From the NCBI GenBank assembly GCA_025060325.1, contig JANXBW010000002.1, forward strand, positions 1 through 64,000: a stretch of 64,000 nucleotides of DNA. The letters run 5' to 3'. A model generated the notes under the pieces. That model saw only the letters and a program-made list of their open reading frames with translations, did not search any database and was not told where the DNA came from. Position 1 is the first letter of the stretch; each line of letters starts with the position of its first letter. Position numbers and translations under genes: made by a program. Below, in pieces: positions 9,989 through 19,842 of this stretch. Source of the stretch: Thermoguttaceae bacterium. Lineage in GTDB: Bacteria; Planctomycetota; Planctomycetia; Pirellulales; Thermoguttaceae.

Positions 9989-11413
9989 ATGAAAAGCGCA
10001 AACTCTCCCCCGGGGAGTTTCATCAACGCCTCGGCCCGGTTGTCCTACTATTTAAAAGGCCCGTTCTGCTGGCTGGTTCTCGGGATTGGACTAGTAACGC
10101 CGGGCTTATCAAGCGCTGGGGAGCAACTTGTCCGTAATCCCGATTTCAGTGTGCGGAGCGATGACGGCCAACCGGCGGAGTGGGAACTCTGGCAACCGGG
10201 GTTCCGGGAAAATGCGTGCCGAGTTCGCGCCACAGCAGAGGGCGTGGTAGTGGATGCCCCTGGCAAGCCGTACGCCGTGGGTGGGCTCACCCAGACAATT
10301 AGAGGAATCCGGGCCGGCCAGGCGTATAAGGTCTCGGCCCAGTGTCAAGTCAATAACATCGCATCTGTTTATAGGTCGTTGATGATCCGTTTGACATGGC
10401 TTACCGGACAAAAGCCTGTTCACCCTGCTGGGATACTTATCCGCGGGCCATTTCTCAAGGGTAATATCGCCGCGTTTGAGGACGTGGTGGTAGCCCCGGA
10501 AGGCGCTGATCAGGCGATAGTTTCCTTGGAGGTTAAGTGGCCCGGCGATGGAAGCGTCATTTGGAAATTCGTCAACATTGAGCCGACCGATCCCCCGCCG
10601 CCTCGTCGAGTCAAAGTGGGAACTGTTCATTTCCGCGCCCGAAACAGCACGCCGGAAAAGAATTTGGAACTTTATTCGCAATTTATTCTTGAAGCAGGTC
10701 GGTTAGGTCTTGATATTGTTTGCCTCCCCGAGCTTATCACCGTGGTGGGCACAAATAAGAAATCCTTTGAGGTGGCCCAACCAATTCCCGGACCGGATAC
10801 GGACTATTTAGGCCGGGCGGCTCGCGAGGCTCGCGTTTGGGTGGTTGCGGGCTTGGCGGAGAAAGACGGCCCGAACATTTACAACACCGCTGTCTTGCTA
10901 AATCGCGAGGGGCAAGTTGCCGGAAAGTATCGGAAAGTTCATTTGCCACGGGAAGAGTGGAAGGAAGGCATCACCCCCGGGACGGACTACCCGGTGTTCC
11001 AAACCGACTTCGGGCGAGTGGCCATCCAAATCTGTTACGACTGGTTCTTCCCGGAAAGTCACGCCAATTTCGCCTTACGTGGTGCGGAAATCATCTTTGC
11101 ACCCACTTGGGGGGAAACGTTCCCAGATTCGGAGGGACGCGTCCACGGCGAGAATGTCTTCCGAGTTCGTGCGCGGGATAACTGTGTGTTTTTGGTCGCC
11201 TCGGTTTACGACGGTAGCAGTATGATCATCGACCCGATGGGCCGAATCCTCGTCTCAAACCAGGGCAAAGAGGGGCTGTTCTGGTGCGAGATCGACCTGG
11301 CCCAGCGCGAGCCTTGGTGGTGGGTAGGTTATTGGAGGGCAATCGGTCCACGGGACCGGATGCCGGGTACATACAAGATGCTAACAGAAGAGCCGAGGGG
11401 ACCCACTTACTAG
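9989..11413 (+). CDS. Exported carbon-nitrogen hydrolase (nitrilase superfamily) with N-terminal beta domain
   Basis: 474 residues from ATG 9989, chosen for the GGAGG site; the frame opens 17 codons earlier. A hydrophobic signal segment (FCWLVLGIGLVTPGLSSAG, about residues 26-44) is followed by a beta-rich region (about 45-205) resembling carbohydrate-binding modules. The catalytic alpha-beta-beta-alpha domain runs from VKVGTVHF at about 209. The Glu-Lys-Cys triad is visible: Glu248 in CLPEL, Lys316 in YRKVHLP and Cys349 in QICYDW. The family hydrolyses amides, N-carbamoyl compounds or nitriles. A signal peptide is unusual for this superfamily and suggests a periplasmic amidase. The substrate is unknown. 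Confidence 0.87.
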   Translation: MKSANSPPGSFINASARLSYYLKGPFCWLVLGIGLVTPGLSSAGEQLVRNPDFSVRSDDGQPAEWELWQPGFRENACRVRATAEGVVVDAPGKPYAVGGLTQTIRGIRAGQAYKVSAQCQVNNIASVYRSLMIRLTWLTGQKPVHPAGILIRGPFLKGNIAAFEDVVVAPEGADQAIVSLEVKWPGDGSVIWKFVNIEPTDPPPPRRVKVGTVHFRARNSTPEKNLELYSQFILEAGRLGLDIVCLPELITVVGTNKKSFEVAQPIPGPDTDYLGRAAREARVWVVAGLAEKDGPNIYNTAVLLNREGQVAGKYRKVHLPREEWKEGITPGTDYPVFQTDFGRVAIQICYDWFFPESHANFALRGAEIIFAPTWGETFPDSEGRVHGENVFRVRARDNCVFLVASVYDGSSMIIDPMGRILVSNQGKEGLFWCEIDLAQREPWWWVGYWRAIGPRDRMPGTYKMLTEEPRGPTY

Positions 11414-11560
11414 TCGGCTTTCCTAGTGAGTTGCGAGCTTCCTGTCGGCGTGGTACGAAAGTTGAGGGCGGGAGCAATCTGCTTTGTCAACGAGCTTACG
11501 GGCATAGCATCCTATCGCCTTTGTGTGCCCGCTTGGGAATCGACAAGGCAAGGATCCCGT

Positions 11561-14302
11561 TTACGTTTCCACAAAGATCAGCTTTTGGCCGCCCACCTCC
11601 GAGAAGATTCGGAAATGCAGGCGTGCTTTCTTATGAGTCTTCTCGAAAAATTCAAAGCGCCAAAGAGCGGCGTCGAGGTTCCGAAGCTCGATTAAAAGCT
11701 GGGCTCTTTCCCTTTCGGCGGGAGCCTTAGCTTTGTCCGGCGGATTTAACTTTTTTTCGATTTCCCTCCGCTGTTGCTCAATCGAATTACGAATAATAGT
11801 CCACTGTTTAGGCTCGCGGGGGATAACGCGAAACGTGTCTGCGTCCAGAATCAACCGGGCGGTCAGTCCTCGACTCGAGGAGGAGAAAATAACCCGCATG
11901 GCCGCTCCCGGCTGGGTATTCCCATCACGGTCCTTCCGCACAACGAACAAATTAAAATTGCCCTGGGGCGCGGCTGGCAACTTATCCTGAGCTTGGATCG
12001 ACTGCCCGTATTCGTCAAGCCCCACCAGTTCCCAAAGGAGGAAGTCCTCCGGCAGCCACTTAGCCGGTAAGTTGACACTGATGGCCGCCCGGTCGAAATC
12101 AAGCGCCGGCATTTCCACGCGAACCGGTTGGCGTAAGCGCAGGAGCCGATTAGCACCATCGACGCGAACCTGCAATAAACAATTTCGTAAGTAATTTGCC
12201 TGGGGGAGAGGCGCCTGGGCATCCCATTGGAAATAGAGCCGAACACCCTCCCGCCAAATCTTGGCCACCGGGCTAGCTTGGGTCTTGCCACTGAGCCCGG
12301 GCTCAAGCTGAACTAACCAACTTTGCCCTCCCTCCCCGCCTAGCAATTCGTGGACGGTAAACTGCCACCCTTTCCGATAGGCGCGGTCACCCCCAAGCAA
12401 AATAAGTTGCCATTTGGCCTCAGGCGGACCTCCTACCCGACCAAGTTCAAACGGCGCCGACTCTTGCCCCGTTTGCGAGGTTGACAATTCCGGAAGATCG
12501 ACTACTTCCGGGAAATCGCGGAACGGAGCCTCGCCCTGTGTAGTCTCGGGTGAAGAACTAGGCGGAGCTTCCGGCTGCTTCCCCACGCCGTCGGCAGTCT
12601 CGCCGGGAGCCGGTTTGTCGCTCTCTTTCTCCGGGATCGATTGGGCGCTCGGCTGATTTGCCGCCGGAACCTGCTCAGGCGGTTTTTCTGCCGGCGCTTG
12701 GCCCGTTGACGAGCTTTCGCCGGGGGGCGAAGCCGGTTCAGCCGAGCTTGGGACCACCTCCGGAGAAGATTGGTTGGGCTGAAGGGCCGAGGAGTGAGCG
12801 GACTCCGCCTGCCTGCCGGATGACTTTTCGCCAGCCGCCGCCGGCTGATCAAACTTCGTGGGATCGAATTCTAGATCCGGTTTAATTTCCGGGAAAATCG
12901 AAGAGGACCGGCTAGCGCTTGCGGCAGGACGGCTCTCGCTGGGAGTTCGCTTAGCTGCCGAGGCTTGGGAACTTGGGGCCCCCCTGCCTAACAACCAAAT
13001 TGTTATGCCCGCCCCCACTAGAACCAGGAGCACCGCTAGCCCTAAACCCGCCGAAACCATTTTCCACGCAGGAGTCAACGCCTGCCATTTTTGAAGCGCA
13101 ACTTGCCAGAGCGGGATCTTGGCCTTTCCCGTGGCCGCAGTGCTGCCTTCGGCCGCGGCAGCAATAGTTAATTCTTCAGCTCCTGGCTGAGCAGGTGAGA
13201 CCGAAGCTTCAACCGGGCCTTTCTCGCCTCCGAACTCCTCAGCATATTCGGTCCTGACCGAAGCTATCGACGCAGCCTCGGCGACCTGTGGTGGCTCGGC
13301 AAATTGGCTTACAGCCTCCTCGCTGGGGGAGGTCACGACGACAAGCGGCCGAAGCTCATCCATAATCTCACGAGTACTGGAGGGCCGACGGTCAGGATCG
13401 ATCTCAAGAAGACGGGCCAAGAGATCGGTCAACTCCTGAGGCAAACCGTCGGCATCTGCCAGCTGCTCGTTTCGCCAAATCTCCGGATCTTGATTCCGAG
13501 GAATAGGCCGAGGCTCCCGTCCGGTGGCAGCAAAAAGTAAACAAGTGCCAAGCGAGAAAAGGTCGCTGCGGATATCGGCAGGTGCCCCCTTGACCACCTC
13601 CGGCGCGTGCCAGCCAGCACACCGTTCGTCTCTGTTTTCCGACGAAACGGCCCCTTGATCTGCTAGCCAGAGCGAGAAGCCCCGGTCGAGGAGCCTCACT
13701 GAACCCTCGGGCGTGATCATGATCTTTGTCGGTCGCAGGCAGCCGTAGACAATCCCCCGGCTGTGGAGCGCGCCGAGAGCCTCCGCGGTCTCGTAAGCTA
13801 ATTGCAAGAGCGCCTCCGGTGGCAACGGTCCAGAATCATTGACTAGCTGTTTCAGGCTCTCTCCGTCGACAAACTCAAGTACCAGAAAATATCGGCCGGC
13901 GTCTTGCTCTGCATTGTAAGTTCGCACCAGTCGCGGATGTTCCAAGGACGCCCAAAGTTGGGCCTCGGCTAAGAATCGGTTCCGCCACTCCTCAGCCTGC
14001 GACAGACTCTTGGCCAGCACGCGAAGAACAACCTTCCGTTGCATGGCCCGGTGCTCGGCCAGGAACAGCGGGTTTACCTCGTCTGGGCTCAGGACATCGA
14101 TCAAAATGTATTTGCCGAGCAGAATATTACGACCGAGTACAAGCTGGCCCGCCTGCCAAAGTGTCAACTTGCCCAGTCGGACGAGTTCTCTCGCGAAACT
14201 GCGAACATCGGGAAGGCGTTCCGAAAGTTCGCGAAGCTCGTCAAGCTCCGGCTCAGCGAAAAGGCCGGTCTTTTCCAGTTTGTCGAGGAGCCCCCGGCTC
14301 AT
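11561..14302 (-). CDS. Membrane-anchored Hanks-type pseudokinase
   Basis: 913 residues from ATG 14302 (GGAAGGAAG upstream; the longer frame starts with TTG). Order: a planctomycete-type leader (1-62), kinase fold (about 63-335), Ala/Ser linker, a transmembrane helix (VSAGLGLAVLLVLVGAGI), a long Pro/Ser/Glu-rich extracytoplasmic linker and a C-terminal beta-rich domain ending in a Glu/Lys-rich helix region. Key residues are lost. The glycine loop is degenerate, the VAIK lysine is Arg94, HRD is replaced by YGC (catalytic Asp is Cys188), the metal-binding Asn is Lys193, and DFG is DRG at 206-208. The APE motif is kept at 233-235. I infer a signalling scaffold or receptor rather than an active kinase. 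Confidence 0.88.
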   Translation of the reverse strand: MSRGLLDKLEKTGLFAEPELDELRELSERLPDVRSFARELVRLGKLTLWQAGQLVLGRNILLGKYILIDVLSPDEVNPLFLAEHRAMQRKVVLRVLAKSLSQAEEWRNRFLAEAQLWASLEHPRLVRTYNAEQDAGRYFLVLEFVDGESLKQLVNDSGPLPPEALLQLAYETAEALGALHSRGIVYGCLRPTKIMITPEGSVRLLDRGFSLWLADQGAVSSENRDERCAGWHAPEVVKGAPADIRSDLFSLGTCLLFAATGREPRPIPRNQDPEIWRNEQLADADGLPQELTDLLARLLEIDPDRRPSSTREIMDELRPLVVVTSPSEEAVSQFAEPPQVAEAASIASVRTEYAEEFGGEKGPVEASVSPAQPGAEELTIAAAAEGSTAATGKAKIPLWQVALQKWQALTPAWKMVSAGLGLAVLLVLVGAGITIWLLGRGAPSSQASAAKRTPSESRPAASASRSSSIFPEIKPDLEFDPTKFDQPAAAGEKSSGRQAESAHSSALQPNQSSPEVVPSSAEPASPPGESSSTGQAPAEKPPEQVPAANQPSAQSIPEKESDKPAPGETADGVGKQPEAPPSSSPETTQGEAPFRDFPEVVDLPELSTSQTGQESAPFELGRVGGPPEAKWQLILLGGDRAYRKGWQFTVHELLGGEGGQSWLVQLEPGLSGKTQASPVAKIWREGVRLYFQWDAQAPLPQANYLRNCLLQVRVDGANRLLRLRQPVRVEMPALDFDRAAISVNLPAKWLPEDFLLWELVGLDEYGQSIQAQDKLPAAPQGNFNLFVVRKDRDGNTQPGAAMRVIFSSSSRGLTARLILDADTFRVIPREPKQWTIIRNSIEQQRREIEKKLNPPDKAKAPAERERAQLLIELRNLDAALWRFEFFEKTHKKARLHFRIFSEVGGQKLIFVET

Positions 14303-14540
14303 ACACAACGCTTCCTTCCGAGTAATATGTTGCAAGCGCTTGCCGAGGAGGATCGCCCCGGCAGACGCGCGTCGCTTTCCCTACCGGAACTATCGCTTGG
14401 CGAATGGTCAAGCTGGGAGCTACGGTGCGCCCGGCTTGGCCATCCGCGTCGCAAGGGATTGACTCTCCACTGGCAAGAAAAGGAAGTTAACCTTTCGTTC
14501 AACTATCCCTTTTTGGGCAGGGTTCCCACCTCGCGACCCG

Positions 14541-16082
14541 TTAATTATCCGCTACTCGCACAAGCCTAAACGCGATGTCGTTGTCAAATCGCGGTGTCTC
14601 GAGGCTCGTTCCCCCCTCGATCGCCTGCAGCTGAGTTTTGGCCAACGATTCCCCCGTTACGGGGCTTATCCATTCAAGTTGATAGACCCCGGCAGGCAAT
14701 TTTAAGCCGAAGGATACTTGTGCATTGGGCCGCAAATGGTCCGCTAGGTTCTTGGGTCGGCTGGGAAGACTGACCGCCAGATAACCGGCGTAAGTAACAC
14801 CAGGCTGACCAAGTATCCGCAGATTGAAGCCTTCCGGTCGGCTGATGATGAGATCCTGGCACGGCTTCATCCGGAGAAAATCAAACGATTCGATAAACCG
14901 CTTAAGAATGCCCAGTTGTTTACGAAGTTCCGGCGACCCGCCCCCCGGCGACCTATAATCGCGGAATGTTCCCTCAGGGTGTTGACAAGTGAATGAATAG
15001 TCGAGGTGGCTAAAAAGACCACCGCCTGCTAAGATGAACTCCCATGCCTCAGTCCGATAGAGAATGTCCTCTCGTCCTCGGAATCCTGTCTCATTTTCGC
15101 CGATCACCCGGTTAAGATCGTAATTGAGGGCGACGGCATCTGGCGGATAGCAATAATGAAAGTTCAAAATCCCTACCGCCGGATGCGGATTCTCTACACG
15201 CTTCGAGCCGTTTGCGATATTCATCGAAATAAGATGCTTATTCGGGAGATTCTTCTCCGTTTCGACGATGGTTTCGATAATCTTATATTGCCAGTCTAAG
15301 GGCACATTCTTAACGTAAGGCTCATTACAAACTTCAAAGTAGAAGTTGTCAAACTCGTTTAGTGCCTCCACTACCCGGCGGACAAAGGCAACTTGAACCT
15401 CGACTAAGTCCGGATGTTTTAGCGTCAACACCTCCGTGGATGGGCAATTGCCGATCCCGTTGATGTTGTTGCGAGCATTCATTGGCGAGGCCCGCCAAAG
15501 CTCCTCGTCGTAAAGTGGACAAAACAAATTAAATTCGACCACCACGCCATGTCGGCCTGCGCAGGCCATGAACCGGCGTAAACGCTCAAAATAGCGCGGG
15601 TCAAATTTCGTCAGATCAAATTTGTTCCCGCCGTCGTAGTACCCGGGCTCATCGCTTCGCGCCCACGGGGCAAGATAATACCCCGGTGCCGGGGCCAGAG
15701 TATTGTCGGTAATACCGAAGGAACCGGGGACCTCTCGATATGTGCCGGAAAAAGTCCGTGTGTGATTAAGGCCGTCTTTTTCTAAGGCAGCAAAATATCG
15801 CTCGAAGTCAAATGCCGTGTTGAGAAGGGCGCCATAGTGTTCCCCCGATCCTATAAGGATCGTAGGCCTTCCCCGCCACAAAAAGTAGCGCGGGTTTTCC
15901 GGATGTTGCGCGAGGGGCTGCCCGGCTAACGCTAGATTTCCACAAAGAGTTACATAGACTACCAGGCAAAAAACTGAGATAACCCAGGGAAAAAGCAACC
16001 CGCAGCGCCGGAGCGAAAGCCGCACTCGGCCAACGTCAACCGCGTGGACGATTTCCCACGGGAAGTTTGTCCCCATCCCCAT
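14541..16082 (-). CDS. Secreted clan-A glycoside hydrolase (cellulase/GH5-like)
   Basis: 513 residues from ATG 16082, which follows GGGAGGGGC; a second ATG two codons later is equally possible. A signal or anchor segment lies near 30-53 (GLLFPWVISVFCLVVYVT). A (beta/alpha)8 barrel follows: the acid/base Glu about residue 254 is in the diagnostic FEVCNEP, and the likely nucleophile is one of the Glu in GENETGF near 329-331. The last 100 residues look like a small beta-sandwich (GVYQLEWISPVTGES), as in planctomycete and Bacteroidetes glycosidases with a C-terminal accessory domain. The protein should act outside the cytoplasm on a plant or algal polysaccharide; the exact family and substrate are undetermined. 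Confidence 0.82.
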   Translation of the reverse strand: MGMGTNFPWEIVHAVDVGRVRLSLRRCGLLFPWVISVFCLVVYVTLCGNLALAGQPLAQHPENPRYFLWRGRPTILIGSGEHYGALLNTAFDFERYFAALEKDGLNHTRTFSGTYREVPGSFGITDNTLAPAPGYYLAPWARSDEPGYYDGGNKFDLTKFDPRYFERLRRFMACAGRHGVVVEFNLFCPLYDEELWRASPMNARNNINGIGNCPSTEVLTLKHPDLVEVQVAFVRRVVEALNEFDNFYFEVCNEPYVKNVPLDWQYKIIETIVETEKNLPNKHLISMNIANGSKRVENPHPAVGILNFHYCYPPDAVALNYDLNRVIGENETGFRGREDILYRTEAWEFILAGGGLFSHLDYSFTCQHPEGTFRDYRSPGGGSPELRKQLGILKRFIESFDFLRMKPCQDLIISRPEGFNLRILGQPGVTYAGYLAVSLPSRPKNLADHLRPNAQVSFGLKLPAGVYQLEWISPVTGESLAKTQLQAIEGGTSLETPRFDNDIAFRLVRVADN

Positions 16083-16468
16083 ACCTAAAGCCCCTCCCGG
16101 GGTTGCGAGATTGCTTATCGATGTTTGTTGACCGTCTCCAATGCGTCCTCGTTGATAAAAGCCGAGGCTAGTCCGACAGCTGATCACACTTTCGGCCGAT
16201 TAATCACCTGCTTAAGCGCGTCCAAATCGCTCCTCAAGCCAGTCCTGGGTGACCCACCATAAACAAGCAAGCCGACACCACACTTAAAAAATCGCCCAAT
16301 TTATCAACAAAATCCAACCGACGATCGACGCCGCCCCCAACGAAAGCTTCGGTCACATCCGAGGAAGAATCCCTGCTTTTATCCACGGACCAAAGCGCCA
16401 TCTCTCGAGGAACGTTCTTGCGGTGCCCTATATCTCAACGCAGGGGGATTTGTTGACCAATGTCCGGG
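16083..16468. other. Gap, no gene seen
   Basis: 386 bases upstream of the glycoside hydrolase and downstream of the CBS gene. It must carry the hydrolase promoter or be read through; no motif is convincing. Confidence 0.4.
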
Positions 16469-16909
16469 CTAAGTTTGGATATATCGCCGCATAAACTTGT
16501 TTTCCATCTCCAAGCGATCCAATTCCGCTTTCACCAGGTCGCCGATCGACACGATGCCGACCAGTTTTCCGCCGGAAACCACGGGCAAGTGTCGAATTTT
16601 CAGTTGGGTCATGACCGCCATAGCCTCTTCCACCGAACAGGAGGGATCCCGCGTGTGGGGACTCCTCGTCATGACCTCGGCCACCTTCGTGTCAGCTGCC
16701 GATCGGTCCTTGTGAGCCACGAACCGCAAGATGTCGCGCTCAGTGATAATGCCACATAGTTTTTCGCCGTGCTCTAAGTCACGCTCGCAAACCACCAAAG
16801 CCCCTACGTTGTGCCTAACCAGTTCCTGGACAGCGGCCTCTACCGTCTCGTCGGGGTGGATTGTGTGCACCTGGCTGCCTTTTACTTTGAGGATGTCAGC
16901 AAGAGTCAT
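16469..16909 (-). CDS. Two-CBS-domain protein
   Basis: 146 residues made of a tandem pair of CBS motifs (about 8-63 and 77-132) with the characteristic D-E-T-V-x-E-A-V, V-G-A-L-V-V and G-I-I-T-E-R-D-I-L in the first and H-L-P-V-V-x-x-G-K-L-V-G-I-V-S-I-G-D-L-V in the second. CBS pairs bind adenosine nucleotides or S-adenosyl compounds and act as energy or ligand sensors. No catalytic domain is attached. A GAGG motif precedes the ATG at 16909. It may regulate a partner protein; none is suggested by position. Confidence 0.93.
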   Translation of the reverse strand: MTLADILKVKGSQVHTIHPDETVEAAVQELVRHNVGALVVCERDLEHGEKLCGIITERDILRFVAHKDRSAADTKVAEVMTRSPHTRDPSCSVEEAMAVMTQLKIRHLPVVSGGKLVGIVSIGDLVKAELDRLEMENKFMRRYIQT

Positions 16910-17318
16910 GGGCGGAACTCCTCGGCTCCGAGAAAGGCCGGCTCAGACCCCACCAAAAAAGCCCGGTCTCCCACAAACAAGCCTTCTGCGATTAAGGCTA
17001 TTCTCTGCCGCTTTCTCCCTTTGCCTTAAGCAATTTAACCGGGGGAGTTACCCGCAGTCAAATTCCAAGGACGTAATCTGGCAGTGTTCCCATGCTTTAG
17101 AAAGAGCATAAAAACACGGGTTGCCTGTCATTCAAAGCGGAATAGTGCGCGGCACCCACGCTTGAAAGCTCTGGCTGGTGCCGCAATGAATACTAGTGGC
17201 TCGCGGCTCTACACTCCCCACCGCCCGACACACAAACGATCAGGCTACCAGAGTTCTGACCCTTCCACAATTACGCGAACGCCGGATAAAAGGTTTCCTC
17301 GGATCACCCAAGCGAGGA
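16910..17318. other. Gap, no gene seen
   Basis: 409 bases between ymdB and the CBS gene. Nothing recognisable on either strand. Confidence 0.4.
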
Positions 17319-18200
17319 CTAGTGCGGTCGATACTCCTGGGCGGCCAAATAGTTCGCATGGAGTTTTTCCGCCTGCGCCCACGTGACTTGAAGCCGGCGG
17401 ATACTGATGGCTCGTCCCGTGCTCGGGTCAACATCTACAATTGAGCCATTCAAGCGAACGTCACCGCTTGCCACTGTGAAGCTAGTCGGCCGAAACGTAC
17501 GCACAGTAGTCAGAACCTCGTCGATTCGCCGCCCGATAATGCTTTCATGCGGACCGGTCATCCCTAAATCGCACTGGAAGGCCGTGCCGCCCGGGAGAAT
17601 CTGCTCATCGGCGGTGGGAACGTGCGTATGAGTACCAACAACAACACTGACCCGGCCATCAAAGCAGCGTGCTACAAGCTGTTTTTCGCTGGTGGCTTCC
17701 GCGTGGACATCGACAATGATGCACCTGACCTGCTCGGGAAGAGCCGCCAAAATGCCCTCTAGCGCCTCGAAGGGACAGTTCGCCGGCCCCATGAAAATCC
17801 GTCCGACCACGCAAGTAACGGCCACGGGAGTACGATCCGCAGCCTCCACAATCGTGTAAGCCCGGCCGGGTGCCGACTGTGGATAATTAGCCGGTCGCAC
17901 AAGCCGGTCTGCCTGATCAATAAAACTCAATATGGCTTTCCGACGGTACACGTGGTCGCCCATCGTGATGCAATCAACGCCGGCCGCCAAAAGCTCGTCA
18001 TAACAGGGACGAGTTAACCCGGAACCGCCCGCCGCATTCTCTCCGTTGGCGACAACAAAGGAAATGTTTTCAAAGAAGCGGAGCGCCGGAACGGCTTTCT
18101 TGACAATCTCGCGACCAGGTTGGCCCACAATGTCGCCGATAGCCAGGAGTCGGAGCACGCGGCCCTTTCCGAGTTGATCATCTCCGCTGGAGGGGACCAT
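17319..18200 (-). CDS. ymdB: YmdB-family metallophosphoesterase (TIGR00282)
   Basis: 293 residues, typical length plus a short N-terminal extension. Metal-binding motifs of the dinuclear phosphoesterase are clear: GDIVGQPG at the start, ANGENAAGG, GDHVYRRK (in place of the more usual GNH), DVHAEATSEK and GTHTHVPTAD. Known members hydrolyse 2',3'- or 3',5'-cyclic nucleotides and affect RNA turnover and biofilm formation in Bacillus. The start at 18200 (ATG) has only a weak site; an in-frame GTG at VLRLLAIGD with GGAAAGGG upstream would remove the extension. It sits directly downstream of RNase Y on the same strand with an 88-base spacer, the arrangement conserved in many phyla. Confidence 0.93.
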   Translation of the reverse strand: MVPSSGDDQLGKGRVLRLLAIGDIVGQPGREIVKKAVPALRFFENISFVVANGENAAGGSGLTRPCYDELLAAGVDCITMGDHVYRRKAILSFIDQADRLVRPANYPQSAPGRAYTIVEAADRTPVAVTCVVGRIFMGPANCPFEALEGILAALPEQVRCIIVDVHAEATSEKQLVARCFDGRVSVVVGTHTHVPTADEQILPGGTAFQCDLGMTGPHESIIGRRIDEVLTTVRTFRPTSFTVASGDVRLNGSIVDVDPSTGRAISIRRLQVTWAQAEKLHANYLAAQEYRPH

Positions 18201-18288
18201 AGGTGTCTCGCTTTCGGCAATCTTGCCGGCAGGCCGGCCGGGAAATGACCCTACGGAAAATCACCAACAAGGCGAGGCCGGCATCATG

Positions 18289-19842
18289 TTATTTGGCCAC
18301 TTCGCTGAAGCGCACTTCGCGGAGCACGGTGACCTTAATTTCTCCGGGGTAGCTTAACTCAGATTCGTAGGCCTTGACGATATCGCGGCAGATTTTAGCG
18401 GCCATTTCGTCCGTGGTGTCTTTTGCCCGAAGAATGACGCGCATTTCTCGGCCGGCTTGGATGGCATAGGCCTGTTCGACGCCGGGGAAACGCATCGCAA
18501 TTTGTTCGAGCTCTTCCATGCGCTTCAAATAGCGCTCCAAGGTTTCGCGCCGTGCACCCGGTCGCGAAGCACTGCATGCGTCAGCAGCCGCGACAATAGC
18601 AGTATACGGTCGGTCGACGCTAAAGCTTTCATGGTGACCTGCTGCCGCATGGACCACTTCCGCAGGCTCTCCGTAGCGCTTGAGGATCTCTGCCCCCACT
18701 TTGGGATGCCCACCTTCCAATTCGTGATCAGCTGCCTTGCCAATATCATGCAGCAGCCCGCACCGACGCGCAAGCGCTCCGTCCAACCCAAGTTCGTCAG
18801 CAATCATTCCGGCGATAAACGCTACTTCAATCGAGTGCCGGAGCACATTCTGGCTGTAGCTCGTGCGGAAGTGGAGCCGACCCAATAACCTCACCAAGTG
18901 CTCGTGCAGGTTGGTAATTCCCACCTCCTGACAAGCTTCCTCTCCCAGTTTTAGGATGTGCTCCTCGAGCTCCCGTCGGGTTTCTTCCACCACCTCCTCA
19001 ATGCGGGCGGGATGAATTCGGCCATCCTCGATTAGTTTGACCAACGCCAGCCGGGCTACCTCGCGCCTAACGGCGTCAAAGGAGCTCACCACCACCACCC
19101 CGGGCGTGTCGTCAATGATGACGTCGACACCCGTGATTTTTTCGAAGGCTTTGATATTGCGACCCTCGCGGCCAATTATTCGGCCCTTCATTTCGTCGTT
19201 GGGGATATCCACCACACTGGTGGTAACCTCCGCAGTGTGGGGAGCTGCATAACGCTGGAGGGCCGACAGAAGAACCTCTCGAGTTTTGGCTTCACACAGT
19301 TCTGTGACCCGCTTTTCATGGCGCAGAATAATCGCCCCAACTTCTTGCTGGAGCTCTTGTTCCACCATCTCCAGGAGGCGCTTGGTCGCCTCTTCTTTGG
19401 TGAGATTGGAGATCTCGTGGAGGGTCTGACGCTGAAGGTCGATTAGCTTGGCTAGCTCTTCGGCGCGGCGATTGCACTCCTGGATCTTCTCCGCCAGCTT
19501 CCGCTGGGTACTCTCAATGATGCGTTCTTGCTTTCGCAATTGCTCGCTTTGCTGTTCAAGAGCATCCTGGCGTTTATCGAGAAGCCGTTCCCGCTGGTGG
19601 AGATCTTCGCGAATCTTACGCAGTTCAGCCTCGGCTTCCTCTTTGTACTTGAGAGCCAGCTCTTTGAGTTCAAGCTCCACTTCGCGGCGCCGACTTTCGG
19701 CTTCTTGCTCGGCACGAGCGATGATATCCCTGGCCCGAGCGGCTGCCTCCTGCCGCCGAACCCGGTCCCAAACGCGCACTGCCACAAATGTTAAAAAAGC
19801 AGAGACGACAGCGGCTGATATTACTGTGATGAGTGGGTCCAC
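18289..19842 (-). CDS. rny: Ribonuclease Y
   Basis: 517 residues from GTG 19842, which is preceded by AAAGGGGAAAC; the frame extends upstream by 56 codons, but these lack a site and would put a non-family tail before the membrane anchor. Order: transmembrane helix 4-24, long coiled coil about 25-170, KH domain with [15 protein letters not shown] from 220, and the HD phosphohydrolase domain with [10 protein letters not shown] (His365-Asp366) ending in a conserved C-terminal domain. RNase Y is a membrane-bound endoribonuclease that starts mRNA decay. Length and order match the family exactly. ymdB follows in the same direction. Confidence 0.96.
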   Translation of the reverse strand: MDPLITVISAAVVSAFLTFVAVRVWDRVRRQEAAARARDIIARAEQEAESRRREVELELKELALKYKEEAEAELRKIREDLHQRERLLDKRQDALEQQSEQLRKQERIIESTQRKLAEKIQECNRRAEELAKLIDLQRQTLHEISNLTKEEATKRLLEMVEQELQQEVGAIILRHEKRVTELCEAKTREVLLSALQRYAAPHTAEVTTSVVDIPNDEMKGRIIGREGRNIKAFEKITGVDVIIDDTPGVVVVSSFDAVRREVARLALVKLIEDGRIHPARIEEVVEETRRELEEHILKLGEEACQEVGITNLHEHLVRLLGRLHFRTSYSQNVLRHSIEVAFIAGMIADELGLDGALARRCGLLHDIGKAADHELEGGHPKVGAEILKRYGEPAEVVHAAAGHHESFSVDRPYTAIVAAADACSASRPGARRETLERYLKRMEELEQIAMRFPGVEQAYAIQAGREMRVILRAKDTTDEMAAKICRDIVKAYESELSYPGEIKVTVLREVRFSEVAK

